A stretch of 64,000 bases of DNA from Clostridiaceae bacterium. Its GTDB lineage: Bacteria; Bacillota; Clostridia; Peptostreptococcales; T1SED10-28. Below the pieces are notes generated by a model, which did no database searches, had not been told where the DNA came from, and saw only the letters and a program-made list of their open reading frames with translations. The stretch spans positions 1 through 64,000 of the forward strand of contig PWFQ01000014.1 in assembly GCA_003554105.1 (NCBI GenBank), read 5' to 3'. The position numbers and the translations under genes were made by a program. Of the stretch, positions 18,452-27,028 are shown piece after piece. The first letter of the stretch is position 1; every line of letters begins with the position of its first letter.

Positions 18452-18480
18452 TTTAATATTTAACGGTTCTATGTTAAAAT
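18452..18480 (+). promoter_or_regulatory. Likely promoter of the FMN-binding repeat gene
   Basis: TTTAAT (18452-18457), 17 bases, TAAAAT (18475-18480), about 47 bases before the chosen start. The rest of 18310-18526 shows no clear structure. Confidence 0.5.
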
Positions 18481-18526
18481 GGGGTTAGATATAAATAGTC
18501 AATTCGTTGAGAAAGGAATGGAAGAT

Positions 18527-19831
18527 ATGCAAAAAAAACAGATTATAGCATTGTTGACTATGGTCGTCCTGGCTGTGGGTTTACTATTCGGCTATGAAGC
18601 ACTGAGTGACGATGTATTGGCAGATGCCTTAAGTTATGAGGTGACAGCAGAAGGTTACGGTGGTCCTATCCGTCTTATGGTGTATGTTGAGGGAGAAGAA
18701 ATCGTAGACATTGAAGTTTTGGAAGAAAATGAGACTCCGAACCTTGGAGACGTTGCAATTGAAGAAATGATCACAAAAATTCTGGAGGGTCAATCCACTG
18801 ATGTAGATGTGCACAGTGGTGCGACGGTTTCATCCAACGCAGTGATTGAAGCGGTGAAGCAAGCGATGGCAGAAGCAGGACTGGTATCCGGAGATGCTTA
18901 CGTCGGTGTTGGAGCAGGATACGGCGGAGACGTGGAAGTGGAAGTGATTCTTGACGGAAATGCAATTGTTGCAATTAATGTGATCTCAGAAAATGAAACA
19001 GCGGACTTGGGAGATGTTGCTATTGATGAAATGATTGAAAAAATTATTGAAAATCAATCAGTGGATGTTGATGTTCGCAGCGGAGCAACTGTTTCTTCCA
19101 ATGCCTTGATTGAAGCAGTAAAAAATGCCCTTGAGGAAGCAGGAATTACCCTTGGTGAAGATGATGAATCTTCGATTGAGTTTGATGCAGAAGGAATTCT
19201 TGCCATCGCTCCAGGGTATGGGGGAGATATAGTTCTTGATATTATAATGGATGGCGAAGAAATACTAGAAATCCGTGTGTTGGATCAGAATGAGACAGGT
19301 GGTATTGGAGACATTGCAATTGATGAGATGATCGAGAAAATTATTGAAGCACAGAGCACAGATGTGGATGTTCAGTCGGGAGCAACTGTTTCGTCAGAGG
19401 CAGTAATAAAAGCGGTTGCCGAAGCTATGGGACAGGAGGCATCTGCAAGTGAACCTCCTCAAGATCCTTCGGCAGACTATGATTTGGAAACGTATGAACC
19501 TGAAGGAATTATGGTATCGGGGAAGGGATTCCAAGATCGCTATGACATCCACCTGGATGTAATCTTTGATGGGAATCAAATTGTTGAAATTCGTGTAATT
19601 GAGCATAACGAAACAACAGGATTTGGTGACGGAGCATTAAGAGTGGTCACAGAGAGAATCATCAACCAGCAAAACACCGATGTTGATATTCAAACCGGAG
19701 CAACCTGGACGTCAAACTCTACGATGGAATTGGTCCAGCAAGCTGTTGAAGAAGCAGACATTGTTCTCGAAGAACAGGAAGTATCAGAAGACGCAACCTC
19801 AACGGATGATGGTGGCGGAGGCGGAGGATGA
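18527..19831 (+). CDS. Secreted or membrane-anchored protein with four FMN-binding domains
   Basis: 434 residues from the ATG at 18527, nine bases after AAGGA. An N-terminal hydrophobic segment (about residues 5-22) has no lipobox cysteine, so it is a signal peptide or anchor. Four tandem FMN-binding domains follow, each ending in a Dxx(S/T)GAT site: DVHSGAT (Thr100), DVRSGAT (Thr188), DVQSGAT (Thr287) and DIQTGAT (Thr393). In NqrC, RnfG and related extracellular flavoproteins ApbE attaches FMN covalently to this threonine. The tail is acidic and ends in six glycines. A role in extracellular or cell-surface electron transfer is inferred. No Rnf, Nqr or apbE gene is in the window. Confidence 0.88.
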   Translation: MQKKQIIALLTMVVLAVGLLFGYEALSDDVLADALSYEVTAEGYGGPIRLMVYVEGEEIVDIEVLEENETPNLGDVAIEEMITKILEGQSTDVDVHSGATVSSNAVIEAVKQAMAEAGLVSGDAYVGVGAGYGGDVEVEVILDGNAIVAINVISENETADLGDVAIDEMIEKIIENQSVDVDVRSGATVSSNALIEAVKNALEEAGITLGEDDESSIEFDAEGILAIAPGYGGDIVLDIIMDGEEILEIRVLDQNETGGIGDIAIDEMIEKIIEAQSTDVDVQSGATVSSEAVIKAVAEAMGQEASASEPPQDPSADYDLETYEPEGIMVSGKGFQDRYDIHLDVIFDGNQIVEIRVIEHNETTGFGDGALRVVTERIINQQNTDVDIQTGATWTSNSTMELVQQAVEEADIVLEEQEVSEDATSTDDGGGGGG

Positions 19832-19865
19832 TAGAACTCTGTCTACGGTTTCGTAGACCTGTGAA

Positions 19866-19894
19866 GACCGAATGGGTAGCCATTCGGTCTTTTT
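19866..19894 (+). terminator. Terminator after the FMN-domain gene
   Basis: GACCGAATGG pairs with CCATTCGGTC around GTAG, then TTTTT. A second hairpin, GTCTACG/CGTAGAC, lies just before it at 19841-19858. Confidence 0.9.
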
Positions 19895-19978
19895 CTATAT
19901 TCAGAAGATCTATTGATCACCTCTTGTTTATTGAAAAATGCAATGGGTATATAGAACATAGAATTTCGGACGAAGGGG

Positions 19979-20032
19979 TTGACTTTCGAAAAGAAGAAGA
20001 GTAAACTATCAACATACCCCCCGTATACGGGG
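19979..20032 (+). promoter_or_regulatory. Promoter and GC-rich operator-like palindrome upstream of the HesB selenoprotein gene
   Basis: TTGACT (19979-19984), a 17-base spacer and TAAACT (20002-20007). Just downstream of the expected start point is the perfect 14-base palindrome CCCCGTATACGGGG (20019-20032), preceded by ATACC. The C-run/G-run shape resembles CsoR/CstR-family operators; that assignment is tentative. Confidence 0.6.
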
Positions 20033-20048
20033 CCTGGGAGGTGTAAAT

Positions 20049-20336
20049 ATGGATATCTGTTTAACGGAAAATGCAAAAAAAGAACTTGAAAAACAAAATT
20101 CGGATAAAAAAGCACTAAGAATATTTGTTCAGGGTGTTGGTTGAGGTGGTCCAACCTTTGGAATGACTCTGGATGAGTCTAAAGAAGAAGATGTGATAAA
20201 AGAAATAGAAGGCTATAAGTTTGCTGTTGATGGTGATTTGGACCGGCAAATCGAAGGAGTCACTGTGGATTATAAAGAAGGTCTTTTAAGAAAAGGCTTT
20301 GTCATTTATATGTCCAGCGGTGGAGGCAGTTGTTAG
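20049..20336 (+). CDS. HesB/IscA-like selenoprotein with in-frame UGA as selenocysteine
   Basis: 95 codons from the ATG at 20049 (GGGAGGTG five bases upstream) to TAG at 20334-20336, reading through one TGA at 20142-20144 (codon 32). The peptide around it is GVGUGGPTFGMTLDE, matching the HesB-like family whose members have Cys or Sec at this place, and it ends in SSGGGSC. The frame after the TGA keeps family-like sequence (FAVDGDLDRQIEGVTVDY), so it is not decay. Relatives are A-type iron-sulfur scaffold-like proteins; a redox or Fe-S function is inferred. A conventional gene caller would miss or split this gene. It needs selA, selB, selC and selD elsewhere in the genome. Confidence 0.88.
20165..20179 (+). 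other. Candidate bacterial SECIS hairpin
   Basis: GACTC and GAGTC pair around the loop TGGAT, starting 20 bases after the TGA. Distance and G residues in the loop fit bacterial SECIS elements, but the stem is short. An extra small CCAA/TTGG pairing lies between it and the UGA. Confidence 0.5.
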
Positions 20337-20368
20337 CCGTCTTTCTAAAACTTGAAAACTGAAAAATT

Positions 20369-20394
20369 AAAAGACCGTCAAGGTCTTTTTTTTT
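20369..20394 (+). terminator. Terminator after the HesB selenoprotein gene
   Basis: AAAAGACC pairs with GGTCTTTT around GTCAA, with a run of eight or more T. Confidence 0.85.
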
Positions 20395-20405
20395 GCATAA
20401 AGTAT

Positions 20406-20478
20406 TTGACAAATAAAAGTGCACGTTGTACAATATAAAGTTTACAAATTTGACAAAATCCAAAGAATATGCTAAAAT
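20406..20478 (+). promoter_or_regulatory. Two tandem sigma-A promoters for veg
   Basis: P1 is TTGACA (20406-20411), 17 bases, TACAAT (20429-20434). P2 is TTGACA (20450-20455), 17 bases, TAAAAT (20473-20478). Near-consensus spacing agrees with the strong expression known for veg in Bacillus. Confidence 0.85.
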
Positions 20479-20521
20479 ATTTATATGAATGTGCGTCAAT
20501 TCTTTGAAAGAGGGTGATTCC

Positions 20522-20788
20522 TTGGCCAACGGTAACACTTTAGATCAAATCAGAAAAAACATCACTGGATATATCGGACAAAAGGTGACATTAAAGGCAG
20601 ATAAAGGACGAAAAAAGGTTATGGTCAAACAAGGAGTTTTGGAAAACACTTATCCCAGCATTTTTGTTGTTAAGATTGACGGTGAGTTCGATGCAGAAAG
20701 AAGAATTTGCTACAGCTACTCCGATGTTTTGACATCTACTGTAGAATTAACATTTAACCCCCAAAAGGAAACAATTGAGGCCAATTAA
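20522..20788 (+). CDS. veg: Veg family protein
   Basis: 88 residues starting at the TTG at 20522, five bases after AGGGTGA. LDQIRKNITGYIGQKVTLKA at the start, GVLENTYPSIFVV in the middle and ICYSYSDVLT near the end are the Veg signature. Veg is a small, highly expressed Firmicutes protein; in B. subtilis it stimulates biofilm formation, and its biochemical role is unknown. The gene has two strong promoters and its own terminator. Upstream in-frame codons to 20489 lack a ribosome site. Confidence 0.93.
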   Translation: MANGNTLDQIRKNITGYIGQKVTLKADKGRKKVMVKQGVLENTYPSIFVVKIDGEFDAERRICYSYSDVLTSTVELTFNPQKETIEAN

Positions 20789-20794
20789 CTTTAC

Positions 20795-20824
20795 CCCACC
20801 TACTTCATAGAAGGTGGGTTTTTT
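20795..20824 (+). terminator. Terminator after veg
   Basis: CCCACCT (20795-20801) pairs with AGGTGGG (20812-20818), followed by TTTTTT. Confidence 0.9.
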
Positions 20825-20993
20825 CTTTTTCCTCAAAATAAAATTATAAATTCTGAATTATTTTTATGCATAAAAACGAAGACGTGAAGAGAGAGAAGAG
20901 GATTACATAAGGAGCAGTGAGGAAAGCCGACAAAAACCATGGAAAATTATGCACTCAATGTATAAAAACCTCCAAAGCTATTGATTTAGCCGC

Positions 20994-21024
20994 TTGATTT
21001 ATACAATTATAGACAGTATACTGT
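20994..21024 (+). promoter_or_regulatory. Promoter with -10 palindrome upstream of arcA
   Basis: TTGATT (20994-20999), 17 bases, TATACT (21017-21022). The palindrome ACAGTATACTGT (21013-21024) covers the -10. The rest of the 20825-21090 gap holds A+T-rich sequence with weak ARG-box-like TGAAT/ATGCA spacing near 20850; nothing firm. Confidence 0.6.
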
Positions 21025-21090
21025 TTAATAAGATGATAGAAGATGCGAATTATAACAAAGTGAGGAAACTCACCGGAGAGGAGTCGTACT

Positions 21091-22314
21091 ATGAATTCAT
21101 CGGACGGATTTTTGAATGTAACGTCGGAAATTGGAAAGTTGAAAGGAGTTCTATTGCATCGACCGGGAAAGGAACTGCAGCGGCTAACTCCCGCTTATCT
21201 TGAAGAGCTTCTGTTTGACGACATTCCCTGGTTAGATCGGATGCAAAAGGAACACGACGATTTTGCAAAGGCTATGGAAGGTAGAGGTGCGAAGGTTTAT
21301 TACTATGAAAATTTGTTGGAGGATGTTCTTAAAGAAAAAGAGATAGCACAAGATTTTATAGAAGACCTTCTACAGGTAGTTGGTTTTGAAGATCAAGGAT
21401 TGAACGAAGATATGAAGGAACTGCTGACGGGGAAAACACCAAAAGAGATCGTGGATACGGCAATCGCAGGATTATTAAAAGAAGAGCTTGGAGAAAGGAA
21501 AGGGAAAAAATCCCTATCGGACTATATTGAAAATGACTACCCGTTTTATATTAACCCCATTCCAAATCTTTATTTTACCCGGGATCCCGGTGCTGTGATC
21601 GGCAAAGGCCTTTCGATTAATAAAATGAATACACCGGCGAGAGATCGGGAAACTATGTTTTTAGAGTATATTTATCAACATCATCCTCTATTTCAAAAGG
21701 AGAAAAGCCCTCTATGGTACGATTACCGGGAGAGAAGCAGCATAGAAGGGGGAGATATTCTCGTCTTGAGTGATAAGGTAGTTGCCATTGGTATTAGCGA
21801 GAGAACTTCTCCAAGAGCAGTTGAAATCATGGCAGACCGATTGATCGGCAATTCCTCCTATGAAAAGGTTTTAGGGATTCAGATTCCTTTTACCCGGGCC
21901 TATATGCATCTTGATACGGTGTTTACAATGGTTGATTATGATAAATTTATCATTTATCCCGGTATCGAAAGTGCAGTACGGGTTTATGACATAACAAAAG
22001 GCAGGCAGGGTCTTAAAATTATCGAGAAGAACAGCTTGAAAGAGGGACTTGAGCAGGCCTTAGGGCTAAACGTTGACTTGATACAGAGCGGTGGAGGAGA
22101 TCCTATTACTGCGGCAAGAGAGCAATGGAATGACAGTACCAATACCTTAGCAATTGCACCTGGAGTTGTGGTAACATATAATCGGAACGAAGCATCGAAC
22201 AAAACTTTAAGGAAACATGGAATTGAAGTTGTGGAAATTGAAGGATCTGAATTGGTACGGGGTCGCGGAGGTCCAAGATGTATGTCGATGCCTTTGGTAA
22301 GAGAGGATTTATAA
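21091..22314 (+). CDS. arcA: Arginine deiminase
   Basis: 407 residues, the usual length. The N-terminus SEIGKLKGVLLHRPG, the block NLYFTRDPG, EGGDILVL, the GHMD-equivalent AYMHLDTVF and the catalytic cysteine at residue 397 in GRGGPRCMSMP are all present. It hydrolyses arginine to citrulline and ammonia, the first step of the ATP-yielding arginine deiminase pathway. GGAGAGGAG precedes the ATG. arcB follows after 30 bases; carbamate kinase (arcC) and the antiporter (arcD) are not in the window. Confidence 0.97.
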   Translation: MNSSDGFLNVTSEIGKLKGVLLHRPGKELQRLTPAYLEELLFDDIPWLDRMQKEHDDFAKAMEGRGAKVYYYENLLEDVLKEKEIAQDFIEDLLQVVGFEDQGLNEDMKELLTGKTPKEIVDTAIAGLLKEELGERKGKKSLSDYIENDYPFYINPIPNLYFTRDPGAVIGKGLSINKMNTPARDRETMFLEYIYQHHPLFQKEKSPLWYDYRERSSIEGGDILVLSDKVVAIGISERTSPRAVEIMADRLIGNSSYEKVLGIQIPFTRAYMHLDTVFTMVDYDKFIIYPGIESAVRVYDITKGRQGLKIIEKNSLKEGLEQALGLNVDLIQSGGGDPITAAREQWNDSTNTLAIAPGVVVTYNRNEASNKTLRKHGIEVVEIEGSELVRGRGGPRCMSMPLVREDL

Positions 22315-22344
22315 ATCATTTAAAATTATAAGGAGGAATGCTTT

Positions 22345-23340
22345 ATGCCGGTAAATTTAAAAGGAAGAAACTTTTTAACCCTGAAAGACTTCACACCTGA
22401 AGAAATCCAGTACTTATTGGATCTTTCAAAGGATCTCAAGGTGAAAAAACGAATTGGCAGCAAGGAAAAAGTTTTGGAAGGGAAAAACATTGTTCTTCTT
22501 TTTCAAAAGGCATCCACAAGAACCCGATGCGCTTTTGAAGTAGCTGCTTACGATGAAGGTGCACAAGTAACTTTCCTGGGAGCTTCGGATTCACAGATGG
22601 GAAAGAAGGAATCGTTGGAAGACACAGCAAAAGTATTAGGAAGATATTATGACGGAATGGAGTTTCGGGGATTTAAACAGGAGACGGTAGAGATTTTAGC
22701 TGAACACGCAGGAATTCCTGTATGGAACGGTTTGACAGACTTATACCACCCAACACAAATTCTTGCGGATCTTCTAACCGTTACAGAGCATGTACCCAAA
22801 CCCCTTAGTGAAGTGAAGTTTGCATATCTTGGTGATGCCCGAAATAATATGGGGAACTCTCTTATGATCGGTGCTGCTAAGTTAGGAATGGATTTCCGGG
22901 CGGTCGCACCGAAAGAGTTATTCCCTTCAGATGATTTAGTCTCTGAAATGAGAGAATTAGGAAAAGAAACAGGGGCTTCAATTACACTAACCGATGATGT
23001 TGCAGAGGGAGTTAAGGGCGCAGATGTAATCTATACCGATGTTTGGGTTTCAATGGGAGAAGAAGATCAGTTTGAAGAACGAATCAAATTACTGAAAGAT
23101 TATCAGGTGAATATGGAGATGATTAAAAAAACCGGGAATGATAACGTGATTTTCATGCACTGCCTCCCTGCTTTCCATGATTTAGAGACCGTAATCGGCA
23201 ACGAGGTTTTCGAGAAGTTTGGAATGAAGGAAATGGAAGTAACAGATGAAGTGTTCCGCTCTAAGCATTCTGTTGTTTTTGATGAAGCGGAGAACCGACT
23301 GCATACCATTAAAGCAGTTATGGTTGCGACAATGGGATAA
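22345..23340 (+). CDS. arcB: Ornithine carbamoyltransferase
   Basis: 331 residues. The carbamoyl-phosphate loop STRTR, the motif [11 protein letters not shown] and the ornithine-site HCLPAFHD are intact. Next to arcA it most likely works in the catabolic direction, splitting citrulline to ornithine and carbamoyl phosphate, although an anabolic role (argF) cannot be excluded. AAGGAGGAATG lies before the ATG. A terminator closes the two-gene unit. Confidence 0.96.
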   Translation: MPVNLKGRNFLTLKDFTPEEIQYLLDLSKDLKVKKRIGSKEKVLEGKNIVLLFQKASTRTRCAFEVAAYDEGAQVTFLGASDSQMGKKESLEDTAKVLGRYYDGMEFRGFKQETVEILAEHAGIPVWNGLTDLYHPTQILADLLTVTEHVPKPLSEVKFAYLGDARNNMGNSLMIGAAKLGMDFRAVAPKELFPSDDLVSEMRELGKETGASITLTDDVAEGVKGADVIYTDVWVSMGEEDQFEERIKLLKDYQVNMEMIKKTGNDNVIFMHCLPAFHDLETVIGNEVFEKFGMKEMEVTDEVFRSKHSVVFDEAENRLHTIKAVMVATMG

Positions 23341-23358
23341 AATCATACGGGTATTAAG

Positions 23359-23393
23359 GCAAGTCTCGAGAAGCATAGAGACTTGCTTTTTTT
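23359..23393 (+). terminator. Terminator after arcB
   Basis: GCAAGTCTC (23359-23367) pairs with GAGACTTGC (23378-23386), then seven T. Confidence 0.92.
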
Positions 23394-23459
23394 GTTTTTT
23401 ACAAGGTAGTCATTATAAGATATAATGATGATTGAATCGAAAGAATAAAGGAGTTTGCC

Positions 23460-24323
23460 ATGAAAAACTTAAAGATAAGAACCTATGGAAAGATCAACTT
23501 ATATTTAGAAGTTACAGGAAAACGAGAGAACGGGTATCATGAACTGGAAATGGTCATGCAAAATGTTAACCTTTATGATGAAATTTATCTGGAGGAGCTT
23601 GAAGAAAATCGAATCGTATTGACCAGTGATTCCCAGTACATACCGAAAGATGAAAGCAATATTGCAGCACAGGCTGCTGCAGTGATTAAGGAAAGGTTCG
23701 ATTTGGACAGGGGAGTAAAAATCCACATACGAAAGAATATTCCCGTTGCAGCAGGTCTGGCCGGAGGAAGCGGAAATGCTGCAGGTGTATTAAAAGGCCT
23801 TAACAGCCTATGGGAGCTTGGACTCTCGACCCGGGAATTGCAAGAGTTAGGGCTGAATCTCGGTGCGGATGTTCCATTCCAGGTTATGGGAGGAGCTGCT
23901 GTTGCCAGGGGAATCGGAGAAAATCTGACAGCCATTAGAGGCCTGAAGAACACATGGATTGTACTATCAAAACCTGCACTTTCTGTTTCAACACCTGAGG
24001 TCTACGGAGAATTGAATGTGGAACAGCTGCCTGAGAAGCCGATTCAAAAAGAGTTCATCGAAGCAGTTGAAAAGCGGGATCTGCACTATGTCAGTAACAA
24101 TATGTATAATGCGTTGGAATCGGTAACATTGATAAAGCACCCAGTGATAGAGGAAATTAAAAGAAAAATGATGCAATATAATGCAATGGGCTCAATGATG
24201 AGTGGGAGTGGACCAACAGTATTCGGCATATTCAAAAACCAGGAAAAAGCAAAAAAAGCTGCCTATCATCTTGGCAGATTTCATCGCCAAACCTTTGTGG
24301 TAAACACCTATAATGGAAAATAG
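23460..24323 (+). CDS. ispE: 4-diphosphocytidyl-2-C-methyl-D-erythritol kinase
   Basis: 287 residues. GHMP-kinase motifs: KINLYLEVTGKRENGYHEL at the N-terminus, the ATP loop PVAAGLAGGSGNAA, and the C-terminal GSMMSGSGPTVFG. It phosphorylates CDP-methylerythritol in the MEP isoprenoid pathway. AAAGGAG precedes the ATG. It opens a five-gene unit with ddl, a DUF1934 gene, a mechanosensitive channel and a histidine kinase. Confidence 0.95.
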   Translation: MKNLKIRTYGKINLYLEVTGKRENGYHELEMVMQNVNLYDEIYLEELEENRIVLTSDSQYIPKDESNIAAQAAAVIKERFDLDRGVKIHIRKNIPVAAGLAGGSGNAAGVLKGLNSLWELGLSTRELQELGLNLGADVPFQVMGGAAVARGIGENLTAIRGLKNTWIVLSKPALSVSTPEVYGELNVEQLPEKPIQKEFIEAVEKRDLHYVSNNMYNALESVTLIKHPVIEEIKRKMMQYNAMGSMMSGSGPTVFGIFKNQEKAKKAAYHLGRFHRQTFVVNTYNGK

Positions 24324-24336
24324 AAAGGGAGATTTA

Positions 24337-25446
24337 ATGAAAAAGAGAATTCTTATTTTAATGGGCGGACAGTCAGGAGAACATGAAGTATCTCTTATGT
24401 CAGCGATATCTGTGTTGAAAGCGATTAATTACTCAAATTATGATGTAATTCCCATTGGAATCAGTAAGAATGGGACCTGGAAATTTTTCAAAGAGGATGC
24501 AAAAGCTATTGCTGAATGGACTTGGCAAGAAGCAAAAAGTTATTTAGAGAGTGAAGAGGGTGAACATGTTTCAGTCAGAACCAGTACGAAAGAAGAACCA
24601 GAGGGTAAGCTGGTTGTGTGGAACGGGCATCGCAGAGAAGAAGTTGAACTTGTCTTCCCGGTACTCCATGGTCCTAAAGGCGAAGATGGAACAATACAGG
24701 GGATGTGCGAAATGTTGAATATTCCCTATGTTGGAGCCGGAGTTTTGGCCTCTTCCTTAGGTATGGATAAAGGGATGACAAAAAAAATCGTAGAAAGCAT
24801 GGGAATTTCTCAGGCAAAATATCATTTGGTGACTAAACAGCAATGGGAGAGTGAAAAAGAGGAAATTGTTCGTGGGGCGGAAAAAGCGTTCAGCTATCCT
24901 GTATTTGTTAAGCCATGCAACTTGGGATCCAGTGTAGGTGTTACCAAGGCAAAAGATCAGGCCACTTTAATTAAAGGGATTGACGAAGCTTTAAGACATG
25001 ATGGGCGAATTCTTGTTGAAAGATTCGTAAATGCCAGAGAAGTAGAGTGTGGTGTTCTTGGGAATGAAACCCCTAGAGCTTCTGTTCCTGCGGAGATTAT
25101 CCCTCATAATGAGTTTTATGATTATCAGGATAAATATTTTGATGGCAAAAGCCGATTCGAGATACCTCCAAAAATGAGCGTGAATACTATAAAAACAATA
25201 AAGAAAATATCACTGGATGTCTATAAAGCTCTTGGTGTTACAGGCTTAGCAAGGGTGGATTTTTTTGTTGAAAAGGACACGGGAGAAATTTTTTTCAATG
25301 AAATCAACACAATGCCCGGGTTTACCAAGATCAGCATGTATCCTAAAATGTGGGAAGTTACAGGGATTTCCTATGACCAACTAATCGACGAACTGATTCA
25401 ACTGGGATTTTCACGACATCAGAAGAGAGAAAGGAAGATCAAATGA
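24337..25446 (+). CDS. ddl: D-alanine--D-alanine ligase
   Basis: 369 residues from the ATG at 24337, which has AAAGGGAG just upstream; the in-frame ATG at 24313 lies inside ispE without a good site. GGQSGEHEVSLMSA, HGPKGEDGTIQG, the ATP-grasp block NLGSSVGVTKAK and EINTMPGFT are diagnostic. It makes the D-Ala-D-Ala dipeptide for peptidoglycan. Length agrees with the longer DdlA/B-type enzymes. It is 13 bases after ispE and overlaps the next gene by four bases. Confidence 0.96.
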   Translation: MKKRILILMGGQSGEHEVSLMSAISVLKAINYSNYDVIPIGISKNGTWKFFKEDAKAIAEWTWQEAKSYLESEEGEHVSVRTSTKEEPEGKLVVWNGHRREEVELVFPVLHGPKGEDGTIQGMCEMLNIPYVGAGVLASSLGMDKGMTKKIVESMGISQAKYHLVTKQQWESEKEEIVRGAEKAFSYPVFVKPCNLGSSVGVTKAKDQATLIKGIDEALRHDGRILVERFVNAREVECGVLGNETPRASVPAEIIPHNEFYDYQDKYFDGKSRFEIPPKMSVNTIKTIKKISLDVYKALGVTGLARVDFFVEKDTGEIFFNEINTMPGFTKISMYPKMWEVTGISYDQLIDELIQLGFSRHQKRERKIK

Positions 25447-25868
25447 AATCCGAAGTGAAAGTAAAAGTAATTGGAAGTCAAAAGGATAGTACCGGGGAAG
25501 AGCAGAGGATTGAATTAGTTACCGAAGGAAAATATATCAAAAAAAACGGGAATATTTATGTGGTCTATGAAGAATCAGAAATATCGGGCATGGAAGGTTC
25601 CACAACCACGTTAAAATTAGAGAAGAATCAAAAAGCAAGTATCCGACGATTTGGAAGCACGAACACAGAGATGATATTTGAAAAAGGGAAAACCCACAAC
25701 ATGGCATATGAAACTCCTTATGGTCTTTTGGATATGGCAATCACAACCCATCGTCTTGAAGTGAAAGCTGAAAATGATCTGCCTAAAGTAAGAGTGCATA
25801 TTCAATATCGTATAAAAATAATGGGTCTCGAGGATACGATGAATACATTGGAGATTAATGTGGAGTAA
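25443..25868 (+). CDS. DUF1934 family protein (YwiB-like)
   Basis: 141 residues; starts in an ATGA overlap with ddl, so it is translationally coupled. The pattern of short beta strands (YVVYEESEISGMEGSTTTLKL, then RRFGSTNTEMIFEKG and YETPYGLLDM) is the DUF1934 family, a lipocalin-like barrel of unknown function common in Firmicutes. There is no signal peptide. Confidence 0.88.
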   Translation: MKSEVKVKVIGSQKDSTGEEQRIELVTEGKYIKKNGNIYVVYEESEISGMEGSTTTLKLEKNQKASIRRFGSTNTEMIFEKGKTHNMAYETPYGLLDMAITTHRLEVKAENDLPKVRVHIQYRIKIMGLEDTMNTLEINVE

Positions 25869-25894
25869 GCTTGAAAGGCGGAAGGGAATTATAC

Positions 25895-27028
25895 ATGGAA
25901 GGAGTGGTAAACATCGTTGAAGAGATTTTTACACTAACTGAGCCTTTGAATCAATGGGTAAGGAGCTTATTGATTCTCGGAGTGTTTATTATATTATATC
26001 GCCCTGTGGCAAAACTGATTTTTCAAAGCATGATGATGGTAACAAAAAGAACGAAAACCGATGTGGATACAAAGGTTGTACAATCATTTGAAAAACCTTT
26101 CCGTGTATTTTTGTTACTATTGGGTGTTTTTTTGGCAGTTCGTGTCATGGACATGAGTCCTGGAATAGAGGATGTGATTTGGAAAGCATTTCGTTCCGGA
26201 TTAATTATTATTATTGCTTGGGGATTGGCTAATCTTTCCAAAAAAGACTCGGGTATATTTGAAAACTTGGCTTCACGCTTCCGCATAGAGGTTGAAGATA
26301 TCCTGATACAATTTTTGGCAAAAGGGATGAGGTTTATCGTCATCGCATTGACCATAAGTATTGTAGCCCAGGAATGGGAGTATGATGTAAATGGATTTGT
26401 GGCAGGATTGGGAATTGGGGGTCTTGCCTTTGCACTGGCTGCCCAGGACACCTTGGCAAACCTGTTTGGAGGGATGGTTATTACTGTGGATAAACCTTTC
26501 AATCTGGATGATTGGATTGAAACTCCTTCTGTTGAAGGAACGGTGGAGGAAATTTCCTTTCGAAGCACAAGAGTCAGAACCTTTGCCCAGGCACTTGTTC
26601 ACGTCCCGAACTCCAGAATTGTCAAAGAACCAATTACTAATTGGAGCAGGATGGGGAAGAGACGTGTCATGTTTAACTTAGGTGTAATGTATAAGACACC
26701 GAAAGAGAAACTAGAAATCTGCGTGAAGAGAATTGATGAGATGCTTAACGCTCATTCTGAAGTGGATAAAGAGTTTATAATCGTGCGCTTTAGTGAGTTC
26801 AGCGAGAGCAGCTTGGATATTTTTATCTACTGTTTCGCCCAAACAACCCAATGGGCTGAGTTCATGAGGATTAAAGAGGACATTAACTATCGGGCTATGA
26901 CGATATTAGCAGAGGAAGGCGTGGAAGTGGCATTTCCCTCAAGAAGCATTTATATGGAAGACCATCAGAAAAACAAGAGTCAGGATAAGGAGGAGGAAAG
27001 TGGCATTACTGAAATTAAAAAATCTTAA
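25895..27028 (+). CDS. Mechanosensitive ion channel, MscS family
   Basis: 377 residues from the ATG at 25895 behind GGAAGGGA; an in-frame TTG at 25871 has no ribosome site. Four membrane segments are followed by the pore helix AGLGIGGLAFALAAQDTLANL and the beta domain VEGTVEEISFRSTRVRT and HVPNSRI. It should release solutes on osmotic downshock. It is longer than E. coli MscS because of an extra N-terminal membrane region and a charged C-terminal tail. The last 29 bases overlap the kinase gene. Confidence 0.92.
   Translation: MEGVVNIVEEIFTLTEPLNQWVRSLLILGVFIILYRPVAKLIFQSMMMVTKRTKTDVDTKVVQSFEKPFRVFLLLLGVFLAVRVMDMSPGIEDVIWKAFRSGLIIIIAWGLANLSKKDSGIFENLASRFRIEVEDILIQFLAKGMRFIVIALTISIVAQEWEYDVNGFVAGLGIGGLAFALAAQDTLANLFGGMVITVDKPFNLDDWIETPSVEGTVEEISFRSTRVRTFAQALVHVPNSRIVKEPITNWSRMGKRRVMFNLGVMYKTPKEKLEICVKRIDEMLNAHSEVDKEFIIVRFSEFSESSLDIFIYCFAQTTQWAEFMRIKEDINYRAMTILAEEGVEVAFPSRSIYMEDHQKNKSQDKEEESGITEIKKS

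Noticed and set aside
18527-19831. The repeated FMN domains as an assembly artefact
   Set aside because: The four copies differ strongly in sequence and spacing (88, 99 and 106 residues between sites), so they are old duplications.
20049-20336. Reading the HesB gene as a pseudogene broken by a nonsense codon
   Set aside because: The TGA falls exactly at the Cys/Sec position of the family, with intact sequence on both sides, a good ribosome site, a promoter and a terminator.
20917-20997. A GTG-initiated 26-codon frame with an LCTQC motif upstream of arcA
   Set aside because: The AAGGAG is only two bases from the GTG, the frame lies ahead of the better promoter at 20994, and the coding look is poor. 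Probably chance.
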